DNA of 64,000 nt from Balneola sp. (GTDB lineage Bacteria; Bacteroidota; Rhodothermia; Balneolales; Balneolaceae). Each line of letters starts with the position of its first letter. Within the stretch, counting starts at the first letter, position 1. The stretch lies in contig JAEPNB010000002.1 in NCBI GenBank assembly GCA_017643645.1, positions 310,001 to 374,000 on the forward strand, in the 5' to 3' direction. The position numbers and the translations under genes are program-made. Shown in pieces: positions 34,386-44,700 of this stretch. Under the pieces are notes generated by a model. That model was not told the DNA's origin. It ran no database searches and saw only the letters and a list, made by a program, of their open reading frames with translations.

Positions 34386-35087
34386 GTGACGGAAGCAAAA
34401 ACCATTTTACTTGTAGAAGATGAGATTGAATCGGGAGAAATGCTATCCGATTTTCTGAAGCTGAAAGACTATTCAGTATTATGGGCAAAGGATGGGAAAA
34501 ATGCTCTCCGGCTAATTGAAGATAAAGCTCATGAAATTGACCTTGCGATATTGGATATAATGGTTCCTTATTATGATGGTAAAGAGATTTGCAAGCATAT
34601 TAGGCAGCATCCGGTGCTCTCTGATATCCCGGTTCTTTTTTTAACAGCAAAGGATGAAGAAGTGGATGAAATCGAAGGATTGAATCTTGGAGCCGACGAT
34701 TATATAAAAAAACCTGCAAGTTTAAATCTGATCAAAGCCAGAATCGAATCTCAGTTAAGGAGAATGAATCCTGAAAAAGCACATTGGCTGAAGTATGACC
34801 ACGTTTATCTGGATACAGAAACAAAGCAAATGTTTATCAATGAAGAGTTGATAGACCTTACACATACAGAGTATTTGATTGCAGAACTGTTTTTTAAGCA
34901 TCCCAAAATAGTGTATTCTCGCGCTGAGATCTTACAGCATATCACAGATGAGGAGAAGTATATTTTTGACAGGACTGTAGATGTTCATATCAAAAATCTG
35001 CGCATCAAAATGAAAGAAGAGGGGAAGTTGATAAAAACTTACAGAGGTCTTGGATATGGTTTTAACAGAGAGTACATAAAGAGATGA
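34386..35087 (+). CDS. OmpR/PhoB-type response regulator
   Basis: With the GTG start at 34386 (MTEAKTILLVEDEIESGEML) the protein has 233 residues; an earlier in-frame ATG at 34338 adds 16 residues that do not belong to the receiver fold. The receiver domain (residues 5-118) has the acidic pair in VEDE, phospho-acceptor D57 in LAILDIMVPYYDG, and the conserved Thr/Lys (FLTAKDE, YIKKP). The C-terminal winged helix (HTEYLIAELFFKHP...RTVDVHIKNLRIKM) binds DNA. Its last 4 bp overlap the sensor kinase start, so the two are an operon. The signal and regulon are unknown. Confidence 0.93.
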   Translation: MTEAKTILLVEDEIESGEMLSDFLKLKDYSVLWAKDGKNALRLIEDKAHEIDLAILDIMVPYYDGKEICKHIRQHPVLSDIPVLFLTAKDEEVDEIEGLNLGADDYIKKPASLNLIKARIESQLRRMNPEKAHWLKYDHVYLDTETKQMFINEELIDLTHTEYLIAELFFKHPKIVYSRAEILQHITDEEKYIFDRTVDVHIKNLRIKMKEEGKLIKTYRGLGYGFNREYIKR

Positions 35088-36487
35088 ATATCCAATCCAA
35101 ACTAGCGGTCACTTACATTACGCTACTCAGCATTGGAGTGGTTGCGATAAGTTCATACGCTATTTTAAGTATTCGTTCTTTCTTATTGGAAGAAGCTATT
35201 CAAAAATTTGAAAATGATGCTCATACTTTTGCGAGTTCATTTGAAGGGTCAGGACAAGATCAGAATTTATTCAACGAAGCAAAATTTGTATCAGATTTAA
35301 CAGGCTATAACGTAGCAGTGTTTGATTCGCTGGGGGATCAACTAATAGCCTATCCGGATACAGGTTTTGTGGATGCATCAGAGTTTTTGAATGATGAAAT
35401 AAGAAAGGAACTTATTAATTCCCGGAATCCTGTAATCATCAACAAAGAAGAACTTGAAAATCTGGTGGGATTCGAGCGAATACAAAACAATGAAACAGCG
35501 GCCAGGTATTTGAGAATCAGCCAGCCAAAAGATGAGTTGTATGCTGCGGAAGCCAGTATTCGTCATTTGATTTATGGCGCTATGGTAGGTTCTATTCTGG
35601 TTGTATTTATTTTAAGCTTTTACTTTGCACGGTATCTTGCCAGGCCAATAACACAACTGAAGGAGGCTGCACTAGAGATATCGAATGGGAATTTAGACCG
35701 TGAAATTCATTTGAAACGTTCTGATGAGTTTGGTACACTGGCTGATTCTCTGAACCAAATGGCGGGAACTCTAAAATCCGATAATGAAAAACTTAAAGAG
35801 CTTAATGAAAAGCAAAATCAGTTTTTTGCGGATATTACACATGAGGTAAGAAACCCATTACATACTATTTCCGGTTCATTGGAAATGATAGAACTGGAAA
35901 ATCTGTCGAAAGAAGAAAAAGCTAAATACCATCAGCAGGCAAAAAGGCAGATCAATCGTATAACGCGTTTGTTTGAAGATATTAAAACTCTGCAGCGCTA
36001 TGATTACGATCAGAGTTTTGTAGAGAAAAAAGGCTTTGACTTAAATCAGGTAATAGAAAGTTTAGTTGAAATCCACAGACCTATTGCCAAAGAAAAGGGT
36101 ATAACACTGAGTGTAGATTCAAACCTGAATTCTGAAGTCTTGGCAGATGCAGATAAAATTGAGCAGGTTATTGAGAATCTGATCTCAAATGCAGTAAAGT
36201 ATACAAACGAAGGTGAAATAAAGATTTCTTTAACAGAACACGAGAAGGCGGTTACGGTGGCAGTTAAAGATAGCGGAATTGGAATAAGCAGAGAGCATTT
36301 GGATCGATTATTCGACCGTTTTTACCGAACTGATAAAGCACGATCCAGAGATAAAGGAGGAACGGGCTTGGGATTAGCAGTTGCAAAAGGAATTTTGAAA
36401 GCGCACAATTCAGAAATAATTGTAGCCAGCGAAGTTGGAAAAGGAAGCACGTTCAGCTTTACACTTAGTATTCATCATCAAGAATAA
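35084..36487 (+). CDS. Sensor histidine kinase of the adjacent response regulator
   Basis: This 467-residue transmembrane kinase has TM1 at residues 8-30, a periplasmic sensor region of about 130 residues, TM2 (YGAMVGSILVVFILSFYFA), and a HAMP domain (RPITQLKEAALEISNGNLDR). The dimerisation/phosphoacceptor helix carries H253 in DITHEVRNPLHT, and the ATPase domain has the N box (LISNAVKYT), DSGIGIS, FYRTD and GGTGLGLAVAKG. It is coupled to the OmpR-type regulator through the ATGA overlap. The last 23 bp overlap the convergent aquaporin gene. Confidence 0.94.
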   Translation: MNIQSKLAVTYITLLSIGVVAISSYAILSIRSFLLEEAIQKFENDAHTFASSFEGSGQDQNLFNEAKFVSDLTGYNVAVFDSLGDQLIAYPDTGFVDASEFLNDEIRKELINSRNPVIINKEELENLVGFERIQNNETAARYLRISQPKDELYAAEASIRHLIYGAMVGSILVVFILSFYFARYLARPITQLKEAALEISNGNLDREIHLKRSDEFGTLADSLNQMAGTLKSDNEKLKELNEKQNQFFADITHEVRNPLHTISGSLEMIELENLSKEEKAKYHQQAKRQINRITRLFEDIKTLQRYDYDQSFVEKKGFDLNQVIESLVEIHRPIAKEKGITLSVDSNLNSEVLADADKIEQVIENLISNAVKYTNEGEIKISLTEHEKAVTVAVKDSGIGISREHLDRLFDRFYRTDKARSRDKGGTGLGLAVAKGILKAHNSEIIVASEVGKGSTFSFTLSIHHQE

Positions 36488-37124
36488 ATTTATAGAAAAA
36501 AGCAGCTAAAGTGGCACCAATTACGGGTGCAATAGTGTAAACAGGAATGTCTTTGTAAGAAGCTCCTCCTAAAAAGTAATCAAGAACGGAAGTTCCCAGC
36601 GATATAGCCGGATTAAAAACAGCTCCAGAGATATTCTCAGCCATCATATAAAGGGCAACAAGTGTAAAACCCATTATAAAAGAATAGGTGGCGACACTTT
36701 TGTGATTCGGATTTCCGATCCATGCAACATATGCAACTAATGCGAGCACAAAAGTTAAAAGTATCTCAACTCCTAGCTGCTCATAGAATAAAGAATTAAT
36801 GGGTGTTTCCACATAAAACACATAAGAAGAAATGAGAAGAACACTGGAAGCAGCTAGAAAAGCTCCAAAAAGTTGAGAAACTATATATCCCAAAAGCTCA
36901 GTGGCAGTGATGCGTTTAAGGAAAAAAGCACCAACACTTATGGCAGGATTATAGTGCGCACCTGAAGTTAAAGCTCCGATATAAATGAACGCACTTAGTA
37001 TAAACCCAATAGCAAATGCATCTCCGGATATCCCATATGTAAGAACCAAGAAATAGCTCCCTACAAGCTCTACCAAGTATTTATTATTTCTCAAACCCAA
37101 AAATAAACCAATTATGTCCTTCAT
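36465..37124 (-). CDS. MIP/aquaporin-family channel with a non-canonical second NPA box
   Basis: The protein has 219 residues and six transmembrane helices with the internal duplication of the MIP family. The half-helices carry NPA at 59-61 (GAHYNPAISVG) and 171-173 (GAVFNPAISLG). In water and glycerol channels the residue after the second NPA is almost always Arg, the aromatic/Arg filter; here it is Ile174. Selectivity therefore cannot be inferred from known aquaporins, and an uncharged or gaseous solute is possible. Its 3' end overlaps the kinase gene tail to tail by 23 bp. Confidence 0.88.
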   Translation of the reverse strand: MKDIIGLFLGLRNNKYLVELVGSYFLVLTYGISGDAFAIGFILSAFIYIGALTSGAHYNPAISVGAFFLKRITATELLGYIVSQLFGAFLAASSVLLISSYVFYVETPINSLFYEQLGVEILLTFVLALVAYVAWIGNPNHKSVATYSFIMGFTLVALYMMAENISGAVFNPAISLGTSVLDYFLGGASYKDIPVYTIAPVIGATLAAFFYKFILDDEY

Positions 37125-37270
37125 TTGTTAGCTTCGGAAGCTAATTCGAGTATTCTGTAATTGCAACCTAATTATCGGCATTACTTGTTTAGTTTTTAAG
37201 TAACTTTGGAAACTAAATGACTCGTTATTGTCGAGTTAAGCGCTGGAATATGAGAAGTAAAAAAATTTAA

Positions 37271-37591
37271 ATGAGTATAATTGATAAGCTGAAATCACGC
37301 TGGGGAATAGAAAGCACCTTCCAGGTGATTGTGATCTTAATAGTATTTGCGTGCACAGGATTTACTGCTTTGTATGCCAGAGAATTTGTATTCGATCTTT
37401 TAGGAGTAACGAATGATTTTCCTTTCTGGCAACGTGCTTTGATATGGATCGTAACAATTTTACCTCTATATAATTTATTTCTTTATATATACGGAACCAT
37501 TTTTGGGCAAAGGGAATTTTTCACACTCTTTTTAAAGAAGACTTTAGGGCGGTTAATACCCGGAAAAAAAACGACTAAGAAAGAAGCCTGA
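37271..37591 (+). CDS. Small two-TM membrane protein, probably DUF6787 family
   Basis: The protein has 106 residues. A short cytoplasmic N-terminus (LKSRWGIEST) precedes two transmembrane helices (FQVIVILIVFACTGFTALYA; WQRALIWIVTILPLYNLFLY). A basic tail follows, with FGQREFFTLFLKKTLGRLI. The arrangement and the WGIES...FGQREFF pattern match a small Bacteroidota family I believe to be DUF6787; the function is unknown. The 3' end overlaps the convergent YjbR gene by 17 bp. Confidence 0.75.
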   Translation: MSIIDKLKSRWGIESTFQVIVILIVFACTGFTALYAREFVFDLLGVTNDFPFWQRALIWIVTILPLYNLFLYIYGTIFGQREFFTLFLKKTLGRLIPGKKTTKKEA

Positions 37592-37931
37592 GCTCCTCTT
37601 TAGTTTTCTTGGGCAGACTTTCAACGATCAGGTTGTAAGAGTGTCGGATAAGTTCTTTAAACAGCTCGTCTCCAACATCAGCAGAAGTTTTAACAGAGTT
37701 CCAGTGGACTTTATTCATATGCCATCCCGGACTTATTCCCTCATATTCTTCTCTAAGTGTAATCGCTCGTTCGGGATCACATTTCAGATTCACAAAATCA
37801 TAGGTTTCGATGTTAGTGAGTGCAAACATCTTGTTCATCACTTTAAACACCATGGTTTCAGGTCCAAAGGGAAATCCCTCAGTTACACCGGGAAATGCAA
37901 TGCAAAAGTCTCTGTATTCTTCAATGTTCAT
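37575..37931 (-). CDS. MmcQ/YjbR-family protein
   Basis: This 118-residue MmcQ/YjbR-fold protein has the typical start EEYRDFCIAFPGVTEGFPFG and the conserved VNLKCDPERAITLREEY, GWHMNKVHWNSV and LIRHSYNLIVESLPKK. The fold is CyaY-like and is annotated as DNA-binding on the basis of structure. The start codon directly abuts the stop of the upstream secreted-protein gene, so the two are likely co-transcribed. Confidence 0.9.
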   Translation of the reverse strand: MNIEEYRDFCIAFPGVTEGFPFGPETMVFKVMNKMFALTNIETYDFVNLKCDPERAITLREEYEGISPGWHMNKVHWNSVKTSADVGDELFKELIRHSYNLIVESLPKKTKEELRLLS

Positions 37932-38435
37932 TCAGTTTAACCTTTCAAATTCATCTTTAAATTCTTTAGTGGCTTCCACAACAACTCCCGCTATTTCATT
38001 GACCCTGTCAAAAGAAACCATTCCCACATAACCGGAGTGCCAGGTAGATGCCATACTTTCCACATCATTTTTTAAGCTCAGCTTTATGGGTTGATAAAAT
38101 CTCATTTCGATCGAAAAGGGATAAATACCATCTTCTGCCTGCATGATGTTTACATGAACATAGAAAAACGGATTATAAAAGGATTGCTTAAGCTCATCAA
38201 AACTTAGCAAAGTTACCGGAAGGGATTCAAAACTCTCATTGATCTTGTTTTGTATCTGAGCCGGATTCAGAGTCGCTTCTTTTAATCCGATTGGTTTTTC
38301 GATTTCAACAGAGATGCCAAATTTTTTGATGCCAATTAAAGAATGTCGTTCAGTCTCCACTTCATTTTGAGCATGTACCGCAGAGCTCATCAAAATAAGA
38401 GACAAAAGGAAAGGGAGTGATGATCTGTTTTTCAT
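37932..38435 (-). CDS. Hypothetical secreted protein
   Basis: The protein has 167 residues and a clear signal peptide ending VHAQ (residue 23). The mature part alternates strand and helix (FGISVEIEKPIGLKEATL; FYVHVNIMQAEDGIYPFSIE; EIAGVVVEATKEFKDEFERL). No family recognised. It is probably periplasmic. It heads a two-gene unit with the YjbR-like gene and is divergent from tsaD over 92 bp. Confidence 0.75.
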   Translation of the reverse strand: MKNRSSLPFLLSLILMSSAVHAQNEVETERHSLIGIKKFGISVEIEKPIGLKEATLNPAQIQNKINESFESLPVTLLSFDELKQSFYNPFFYVHVNIMQAEDGIYPFSIEMRFYQPIKLSLKNDVESMASTWHSGYVGMVSFDRVNEIAGVVVEATKEFKDEFERLN

Positions 38436-38515
38436 GGTAGTAGAATTGGTGACACTTCAATTAAACATATTGCAGTAATTGATACAAGTAAAATGCAGTT
38501 AACTGATTATGTGGT

Positions 38516-38523
38516 TATCTTTG
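38516..38523 (+). promoter_or_regulatory. TAnnTTTG-type -7 box immediately before tsaD
   Basis: TATCTTTG ends 4 bp before the tsaD ATG. If used, transcription would begin at or next to the start codon, giving a leaderless mRNA. No -33 element at standard spacing was found, so this is a weak call. Confidence 0.3.
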
Positions 38524-38527
38524 ATGA

Positions 38528-39511
38528 ATGAATATTTTAGCAATCGAATCTTCCTGTGATGACACTTCTGCTGCTGTTTTAACTGAACAAGGCATGCAAT
38601 CTAATGTAATTGCATCTCAGGCGATTCATATAAAGTTTGGTGGTGTGGTTCCTGAATTAGCTTCACGAGCACATCAGACAACGATATCTCAAACCGTGCA
38701 ACAAGCACTGGATGAAGCAGAGCTCTCAATAAATGAGATCGACCTGATTGCGGTAACTCAAGGCCCCGGTTTGATGGGATCACTATTGGTAGGATTGTGT
38801 TTCGCAAAAGGAATGGCGCTTGCAAATGATATTCCGATTATTGGTGTGAATCACATGGATGCTCATATTTACGCCAATTTCATTGATAACAAACCTGAAT
38901 TTCCGTTTATATCGCTCACTGTTTCCGGAGGACATACACAGCTCGTTCATGTAAAATCTCCATTCGAGCATGAGATCCTTGGAAAAACCAGAGATGACGC
39001 CGCAGGTGAAGCCTTTGATAAGATCGGGAAAGTCTTTGGACTGGATTATCCTGCAGGACCAACTATGGATAAACTGTCTCAAACCGGTAATCCTAAATTC
39101 CACAAATTTCCACAAGCACTTTTGAAAGAAGGACTGGATTTTAGCTTCTCAGGATTGAAAACAAGCGCATTATATTTTGTTCAGGACCAGAAAGAAGGAT
39201 TTATAGAAGAAAACCTGAATGATCTATGTGCCAGTGTATCAGAAGCCATTACAGAAGTATTGGTCAAAAAGCTGAAGCGAGCGGTAGAGCAAACCGGAGT
39301 GAAAACGATAGCCTTAGCCGGAGGTGTTTCGGCTAATTCCATGCTTCGGGCTAAAACCGAAAAGTTGGCTGAGAAAATGGGACTTTCACTTCATATTCCA
39401 AAAATTACTTACTGCACAGACAACGCCGCCATGATCGCCATCACCGGAAAAATGAAAGCCGAACTGGGTGAGTTTGATGGGATGGAAATAAGACCTTTTG
39501 CTTCGGTTTAA
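38528..39511 (+). CDS. tsaD: tRNA N6-adenosine threonylcarbamoyltransferase TsaD
   Basis: This 327-residue ASKHA-fold enzyme transfers threonylcarbamoyl to A37 of ANN-decoding tRNAs, with TsaB/TsaE (not in the window). Motifs are AIESSCDDTSAAV (residues 5-17), VVPELASRAH, QGPGLMGSLLVG, metal ligands H109 and H113 in VNHMDAHIYA, SGGHTQLVHV, DDAAGEAFDKIG and the C-terminal CTDNAAMIA with the metal-binding Asp. The gene ends just before a repeat element. The start ATG is supported by the canonical N-terminal ILAIESSCD. Confidence 0.97.
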   Translation: MNILAIESSCDDTSAAVLTEQGMQSNVIASQAIHIKFGGVVPELASRAHQTTISQTVQQALDEAELSINEIDLIAVTQGPGLMGSLLVGLCFAKGMALANDIPIIGVNHMDAHIYANFIDNKPEFPFISLTVSGGHTQLVHVKSPFEHEILGKTRDDAAGEAFDKIGKVFGLDYPAGPTMDKLSQTGNPKFHKFPQALLKEGLDFSFSGLKTSALYFVQDQKEGFIEENLNDLCASVSEAITEVLVKKLKRAVEQTGVKTIALAGGVSANSMLRAKTEKLAEKMGLSLHIPKITYCTDNAAMIAITGKMKAELGEFDGMEIRPFASV

Positions 39512-39522
39512 TTCTTGGTTTT

Positions 39523-39612
39523 TGTCATTTCGAAGGAGCTTGTCGACTGAGAAATCTAAAGATTGAGCTTTAAAAATAATTGTTAGATTTCTCACATCCG
39601 TTCGAAATGACA
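39523..39612. repeat. TGTCATTTCGAA inverted-repeat element, copy 2
   Basis: The left arm TGTCATTTCGAAGGAGCTTG..GAGAAATCTA and the right arm (reverse complement TGTCATTTCGAACGGATGTG..GAGAAATCTA) enclose about 35 nt. It is the same family as 19205-19285; the left-arm first 9 bases and the GAGAAATCTA block are identical. It starts 11 bp after the tsaD stop and may serve as its terminator. Confidence 0.75.
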
Positions 39613-40134
39613 GATTATTTTTTTATTCACCCAGAACAAAAACAAAGCTGTCATCCTGAACTTGTTTCAGGATCTGTTTCGAGCTTAGAAACCGCACAAC
39701 ATCTTTTTATTACTCAATCTGCATCCTATAGTCTATAACCCATCCCTGTCCCTTCCCTTCTCCGAGGGAAGGGGACGCCTAAACAAGATCAGATTTAGTT
39801 AAAGAATTATCCTTTTTCCCAATCTCCTGATTGGGAAAACAAAAAGGAGCTCATGCTCCAACTAAGAAGCTTGTTTCGATTTTTAAATGCTTACTTGTTT
39901 GTAATCAGAATGGAGTCGTTGGTGTAAGTTTCCGAAACATCTTCCCTTTCTAGTTCAAGCGTCACGCTTGGACGAATGTTTTGCAAGAAATGCACAAGCG
40001 AGACGCTTGCGTTAGTTGGGGCTGATATAAGATTCCGAAACGATACTTAATCAATTTCAGCAAAAGGTTCGGAATGACCTCGAATTAAATTCATCATCCA
40101 AAATCCAAAATTAAGAATTGGTAACACCCAATTT
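39613..40134. other. Gene-free spacer packed with unrelated palindromic repeats
   Basis: No coding frame is convincing in 522 bp. In order I see: ATCCTGAAC/GTTTCAGGAT (39653-39673); a CCCTTCCC...GGGAAGGGGA stem (about 39748-39776); CCTTTTTCCCAATC/GATTGGGAAAA (39811-39847); CAAGCGTCACGCTTG (39956-39970); and CAAGCGAGACGCTTGCG (39995-40011). All look like members of dispersed palindrome families rather than parts of one structure. Any one of them could terminate tsaD or rnhA transcription. Confidence 0.6.
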
Positions 40135-40590
40135 TTAATTTTTCATCTTTAATTTGAGCGATTCAGTAACCGCCAATTGATCCACTCGTTCGTTCAACTC
40201 CAATCCTGAATGACCTTTAACTTTGATCCAGCTTACTTTGTGTGGCTTCATCGCAGCTAACATTTCTTCCCAAAGTTCTTTGTTTTCGACCGGTTTTTTG
40301 TCGGCTTTGCGCCATCCTTTTTTCTGCCAGTTTTCAATCCAACCTTTGGTCATAGCGTTAATGATCAGCGCACTATCGCTGTGAATTTTAACATGACATG
40401 GTTTCTTCATGGCTTTTAAAGCTTCGATCACCGCCTTCATCTCCATGCGATTGTTGGTAGTAGCGGGATCGCCTCCCGAAAGTTCTTTCTCTTTTCCATT
40501 CCAGATCAGGATCGCTCCCCAACCGCCCGGACCGGGATTTCCACTGCACGCTCCATCGGTGTATACAATTACTTCAGGTAAATCAGACAT
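40135..40590 (-). CDS. rnhA: Ribonuclease HI
   Basis: This 151-residue protein cleaves RNA in RNA-DNA hybrids. The DEDD active site is complete: D12 in [16 protein letters not shown]50 in [10 protein letters not shown]72 in IHSDSALI and D138 in ERVDQLA; the loop His is H128 in VKGHSG. The length matches E. coli RNase HI, and the basic protrusion ([17 protein letters not shown]) is present. Its start overlaps the pyrF 3' end by 8 bp, so it is the second gene of a pyrF-rnhA unit. Confidence 0.96.
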   Translation of the reverse strand: MSDLPEVIVYTDGACSGNPGPGGWGAILIWNGKEKELSGGDPATTNNRMEMKAVIEALKAMKKPCHVKIHSDSALIINAMTKGWIENWQKKGWRKADKKPVENKELWEEMLAAMKPHKVSWIKVKGHSGLELNERVDQLAVTESLKLKMKN

Positions 40591-41422
40591 ATCTCTCTGT
40601 GATGATATTCAGTTTTTCTTTCATTTCTTGGGCCTTATGCGCCACATGCTCGGTCCAGTTATCGTGATCACTTCCTGCATAAATAATTCCTCGACTTGAA
40701 TTGATTAATGGAATTCCCTCATGTTCATTTAATGAAGTAGCCAATTCCTCGATTGAGCCACCTTGAGCTCCAATTCCGGGAATCAGTAAAGATGCTTTTT
40801 TATGAAGATCAGTTACCGACTTGGACAGCTCAGCTTGCGTAGCTCCAATCACCATTCCCAAATGAGCATTCGAAGAGAACGATCTTTTTTCTAATTCAGA
40901 AGCGATGTATTGAGCCATCATATCAAAACCTTCAAACGGCTTTTTCAGGAAATCATCCGCACCGGGATTAGATGTCAAAGCCAATACATAAATTCCTTTG
41001 GTATCATCTTCGGTAAAAGCATCCAGTGTTTCAAAACCCATGAGCGGATTTAGAGTAACTGCATCCACATTAAATTGGTTGTAAAATGTCTTTTTGTAGT
41101 GCTCAGCTGTAGTGGAAATATCTCCACGTTTTGCATCTGCTATAATAATTTTGTCATCAGGAATATGTCGGACAACTTCTTCAAAGATCTCCAGGCCCGA
41201 AGCACCCAAAGCTTCAAAAAAAGCAAGATTTGGTTTATAAGCAGCACAAAAACCCTGAGTATGATCGATCACTGATTTGCAGAAAAAAGAAACCTGAGAT
41301 TCAGGATCAAGAAAGTCCCTTTTTACAGATTTGGGAAGTAAACTCAAATTAGGATCCAAACCCACACATAGGGTAGAACCCGAAGAAGCTACAGCAGATG
41401 TAAGTTTTTGAGTGAATGTCAT
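40583..41422 (-). CDS. pyrF: Orotidine-5'-phosphate decarboxylase (long, type 2)
   Basis: This 279-residue OMP decarboxylase converts OMP to UMP, the last step of pyrimidine synthesis. Motifs are [15 protein letters not shown], the catalytic DxKxxDI-type segment [44 protein letters not shown] and [12 protein letters not shown]. The roughly 280-residue length and the AKRGDI form place it in the type 2 branch (shared with Myxococcus, Bacteroidota and mycobacteria) rather than the short E. coli branch. It is co-transcribed with rnhA. Confidence 0.96.
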   Translation of the reverse strand: MTFTQKLTSAVASSGSTLCVGLDPNLSLLPKSVKRDFLDPESQVSFFCKSVIDHTQGFCAAYKPNLAFFEALGASGLEIFEEVVRHIPDDKIIIADAKRGDISTTAEHYKKTFYNQFNVDAVTLNPLMGFETLDAFTEDDTKGIYVLALTSNPGADDFLKKPFEGFDMMAQYIASELEKRSFSSNAHLGMVIGATQAELSKSVTDLHKKASLLIPGIGAQGGSIEELATSLNEHEGIPLINSSRGIIYAGSDHDNWTEHVAHKAQEMKEKLNIITERYV

Positions 41423-41485
41423 AGGTATAATTTTTCTCAGCGAGAAGATAACATTTCCTGAGAGGAAAGTGATAAAATTATATAG

Positions 41486-41689
41486 TCATCTCGCGGCGGA
41501 TGCCCGAGATCTGGATTGATTTAATAGAATATGCTCGCATTAACGATCCCGATTCCTGCCTTCGCAGGAATGACTTTTTTTATTTATGAGATAGATTCTT
41601 AAATCGGCTTCCAAGATAATTCAGAAACCACAAAGCGCACAGAGATTTTTTTTAATGCGCTCTCAATCCTTTGTGGTCTCTGTGGTTTT
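41486..41689. repeat. Cluster of palindromic intergenic repeats before the amidohydrolase gene
   Basis: The 353-bp gap between pyrF and the amidohydrolase contains no gene. Visible structures are ATCTCGCGG...CCCGAGAT (about 41487-41509), the perfect ATTCCTGC/GCAGGAAT stem (41552-41571) followed by a T-run, and a larger imperfect inverted repeat from AAACCACAAAG (41625) to CTCTGTGGTTT (41689). AACTACTAACTA follows at 41757-41768. Each is of the dispersed, genome-repeat type. Confidence 0.6.
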
Positions 41690-41775
41690 AGCCCTTTGTT
41701 ATCTCTTGTAAAACGGTTGGGCTAGGCGGTCAAATTATTTAGATTCACAGGTTAACAACTACTAACTACATTACT

Positions 41776-44700
41776 ATGTCAGCCAAGAAGCCATTTCGAT
41801 ATTTTCAGCTAATCCTATCTGCGTTTTTGATTGCAGGGTTTTTATCAACCAAATCAATTGCTCAGGATGAACCGGCCGAATCAGATTCCACTGAAGAAAA
41901 AATTAAAAACGGAGATCTTCCTCTGGAAGCAGGAAGGGAATTAGCTTTTGATTTAGACGAAGGTTCATGGATCGCTCTGGATGTTAGCCCCGATGGAGAA
42001 ACTATTGTATTCGATTTTCTGGGCGACCTTTACACAATGCCAATTTCAGGTGGTGAAGCAACTCAGATAACGGAAGGCATGCAGTTTGACAGCCAGCCGA
42101 GATTCAGTCCTGACGGCAACAAAGTAGTATTTATTTCTGATGCTTCAGGTGGTGAAGCTGTCTGGACGATCGACCTTTCATCAGAGGACTTGGAGAAAAA
42201 GCAGATCACCAAAGGAAAAAGCAATGAATACCAATCTCCTGAGTGGGCACCGGATGGAAAGTATATTATCGCATCTAAAAACTCGCCGGGAAATCACAAG
42301 ATCTGGATGTACCATGTGGATGGTGGATCGGGAACCGCGCTTGTTAAAGAACCTGGTAATCTCAGAATGACAGAAGGAGCTTTTAGTCCTGATGGCAGAT
42401 ATATTTGGTTTTCCAGAAGAAGCGGAACGTGGCAGTACAATGCTTCAATGCCTCAGTATCAGATCGCAACCTATGATCGTGAAACCGGAGACATAACAAC
42501 ACAAGGATCTCGTTATGGTTCTTCATTCCGTGCTACTCCATCCAATAATGGAAAGTGGTTAGTTTATGGCTCACGACACGACGAACATACAGGATTGGTA
42601 ATTCGTGATCTGAAAACAGGCAGCGAGCGTTGGTTGGCATATCCTGTTCAGCATGATGATCAGGAATCAAGAGCTTCGAGAGATGTGCTTCCCGGAATTT
42701 CATTCACTCCGGATGATAAATTTGTAGTGGCTTCCTATGGCGGAAAAGTATGGAAGATTCCTACTGAAGGTGGTGATGCAATTGAAATTCCTTTCCGTGT
42801 AAACAGTAAAATTGAACTGGGGCCTGAGCTTGATTTCGAATATCCGATCTCAGACAGTGAAGAATTTACGATTACTCAGATCAGAGATGCAGTTCCATCA
42901 CCGGATGGAAAAATGGTTGCTTTTACCGCTCTGAATGAAGTATACACAATGGAGTTTCCGAACGGAACACCGAAAAAACTAGTGAATATGGATGAAACTC
43001 AGGCACAACCTGTTTGGTCTCCTGATGGTAAATGGATCGCTTTTGTTACTTGGGAGCCCGAAGGCGGAAAAGTATATAAGGTACGTTCAAACGGTAGAAA
43101 TCTCACTCAATTAAATGAAGATAACGGTGTATATCAGGAGCCTGTTTGGAGCAATGACGGTAAGCGAATTGTTTTAGTAAATGGTGATTCCGAAGGGTTT
43201 AGAAATGCCACACGAAGAACGGCATTTCGCGGAACTTCAAATTTAATATGGTTAAGTGCTGATGGTAGCAAAGATAATTTTATAGCCTATTCAAACGGAC
43301 GATCAAATCCTCATTTCGTAAAAGGAAACGATCGAATTTTCTTATCTAGCTTTAACGGACTTACTTCCATTCGCTGGGATGGAACCGATGAAAAAGAACA
43401 TTTGAAAGTTCAGGGAAGTCCCGCTACGGGCTCGAGTTTCAGCCCAAGAGCTTCGTGGATAAGAATGGCGCCTGAAGGAGATCAGGCTTTGGCTCAACTT
43501 GGATATGATTTATATGTAGTTACAGTGCCACAAGTTGGCGGTGATGCTCCGACTATCCGAGTAGGTGGATCAAGCTCTTTCCCTACAGAAAAACTAACAG
43601 ACATTGGGGCGCAATTTCCTGCATGGGGATGGGAAGCCAATAACATCCATTGGTCGATAGGAAATGCTCATATTCGCTACAGCCTGGATGATGCCGAAGC
43701 TTACGAAGACAGTGTGAAAGCGGCTAAAGAAATGGATAAGAAAAAGAAAGAAGAAGCCAAAGATTCTGACGAAGATGAAGAGGATGAGGCAGAAGATGAT
43801 GAAGAAAAATCAGATGATAAAAAAGAGAAAAAGAAGGATGAAGGGTATCAGCCACTAGAGAAGAGAATTGAAGTTCAGGCAAAGCGGGATACCCCGGAAG
43901 GAGTAATCGTTCTTCGTGGAGCAACTGCAATCACTATGAATGGTGATGAGATCATTCGCAACGCTGATATTCTGGTAGAGAATAATCGCATTAAAGAAGT
44001 AGGAGCGAGAGGTTCTTTCACAATCCCAAGCGGCGCTGAAATAATGGACATGAGTGGAAAAACAATTATCCCTGGTTTTGTGGATACACATGCACATTTC
44101 CGTCACCCTGTTAATCTGCACCGTGGACAGTTTTGGTCGTACTTAACAAATCTTGCCTTTGGTGTGATTACAACACGTGATCCGCAAACTGCAACTACCG
44201 ATGTACTAACTTACGGTGATCTGGTTGATGCAGGAGAATTGCTGGGACCAAGAGTATATTCTACCGGACCGGGAGTATTCAGTAGTGAAAACATCAAAAG
44301 CTTAGATCATGCTAAAGATGTGTTGAAACGATACAGTTCTTACTATGATACTAAAACCATCAAAATGTACGGAGCAGGAAATCGAGAGCAACGTCAATGG
44401 ATCATTGAAGCAGCTCGCGAACAAGAACTAATGCCGACAACAGAAGGCGGTCTTGATTTCAAAGAGAATCTGACACAAGTAATTGATGGCTATCCCGGGC
44501 ATGAACATTCTTTTCCGGTTTTTCCACTATATAAAGATGTAGTTGACCTGGTAGCTTTTTCAAACACAGCATATACACCAACATTGTTAGTTGCTTATGG
44601 CGGTCCGTGGACTGAGAACTATTTCTATGCTACTGAACGTCCGCATGATAACATGAAACTGAATCACTTTATGCCTCACGAGAATCTCGATTCCAGATCG

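Noticed and set aside
39512-40134. CRISPR array in the tsaD-rnhA spacer
   Set aside because: The palindromes are all different and not regularly spaced; no repeat unit recurs and no cas genes are near.
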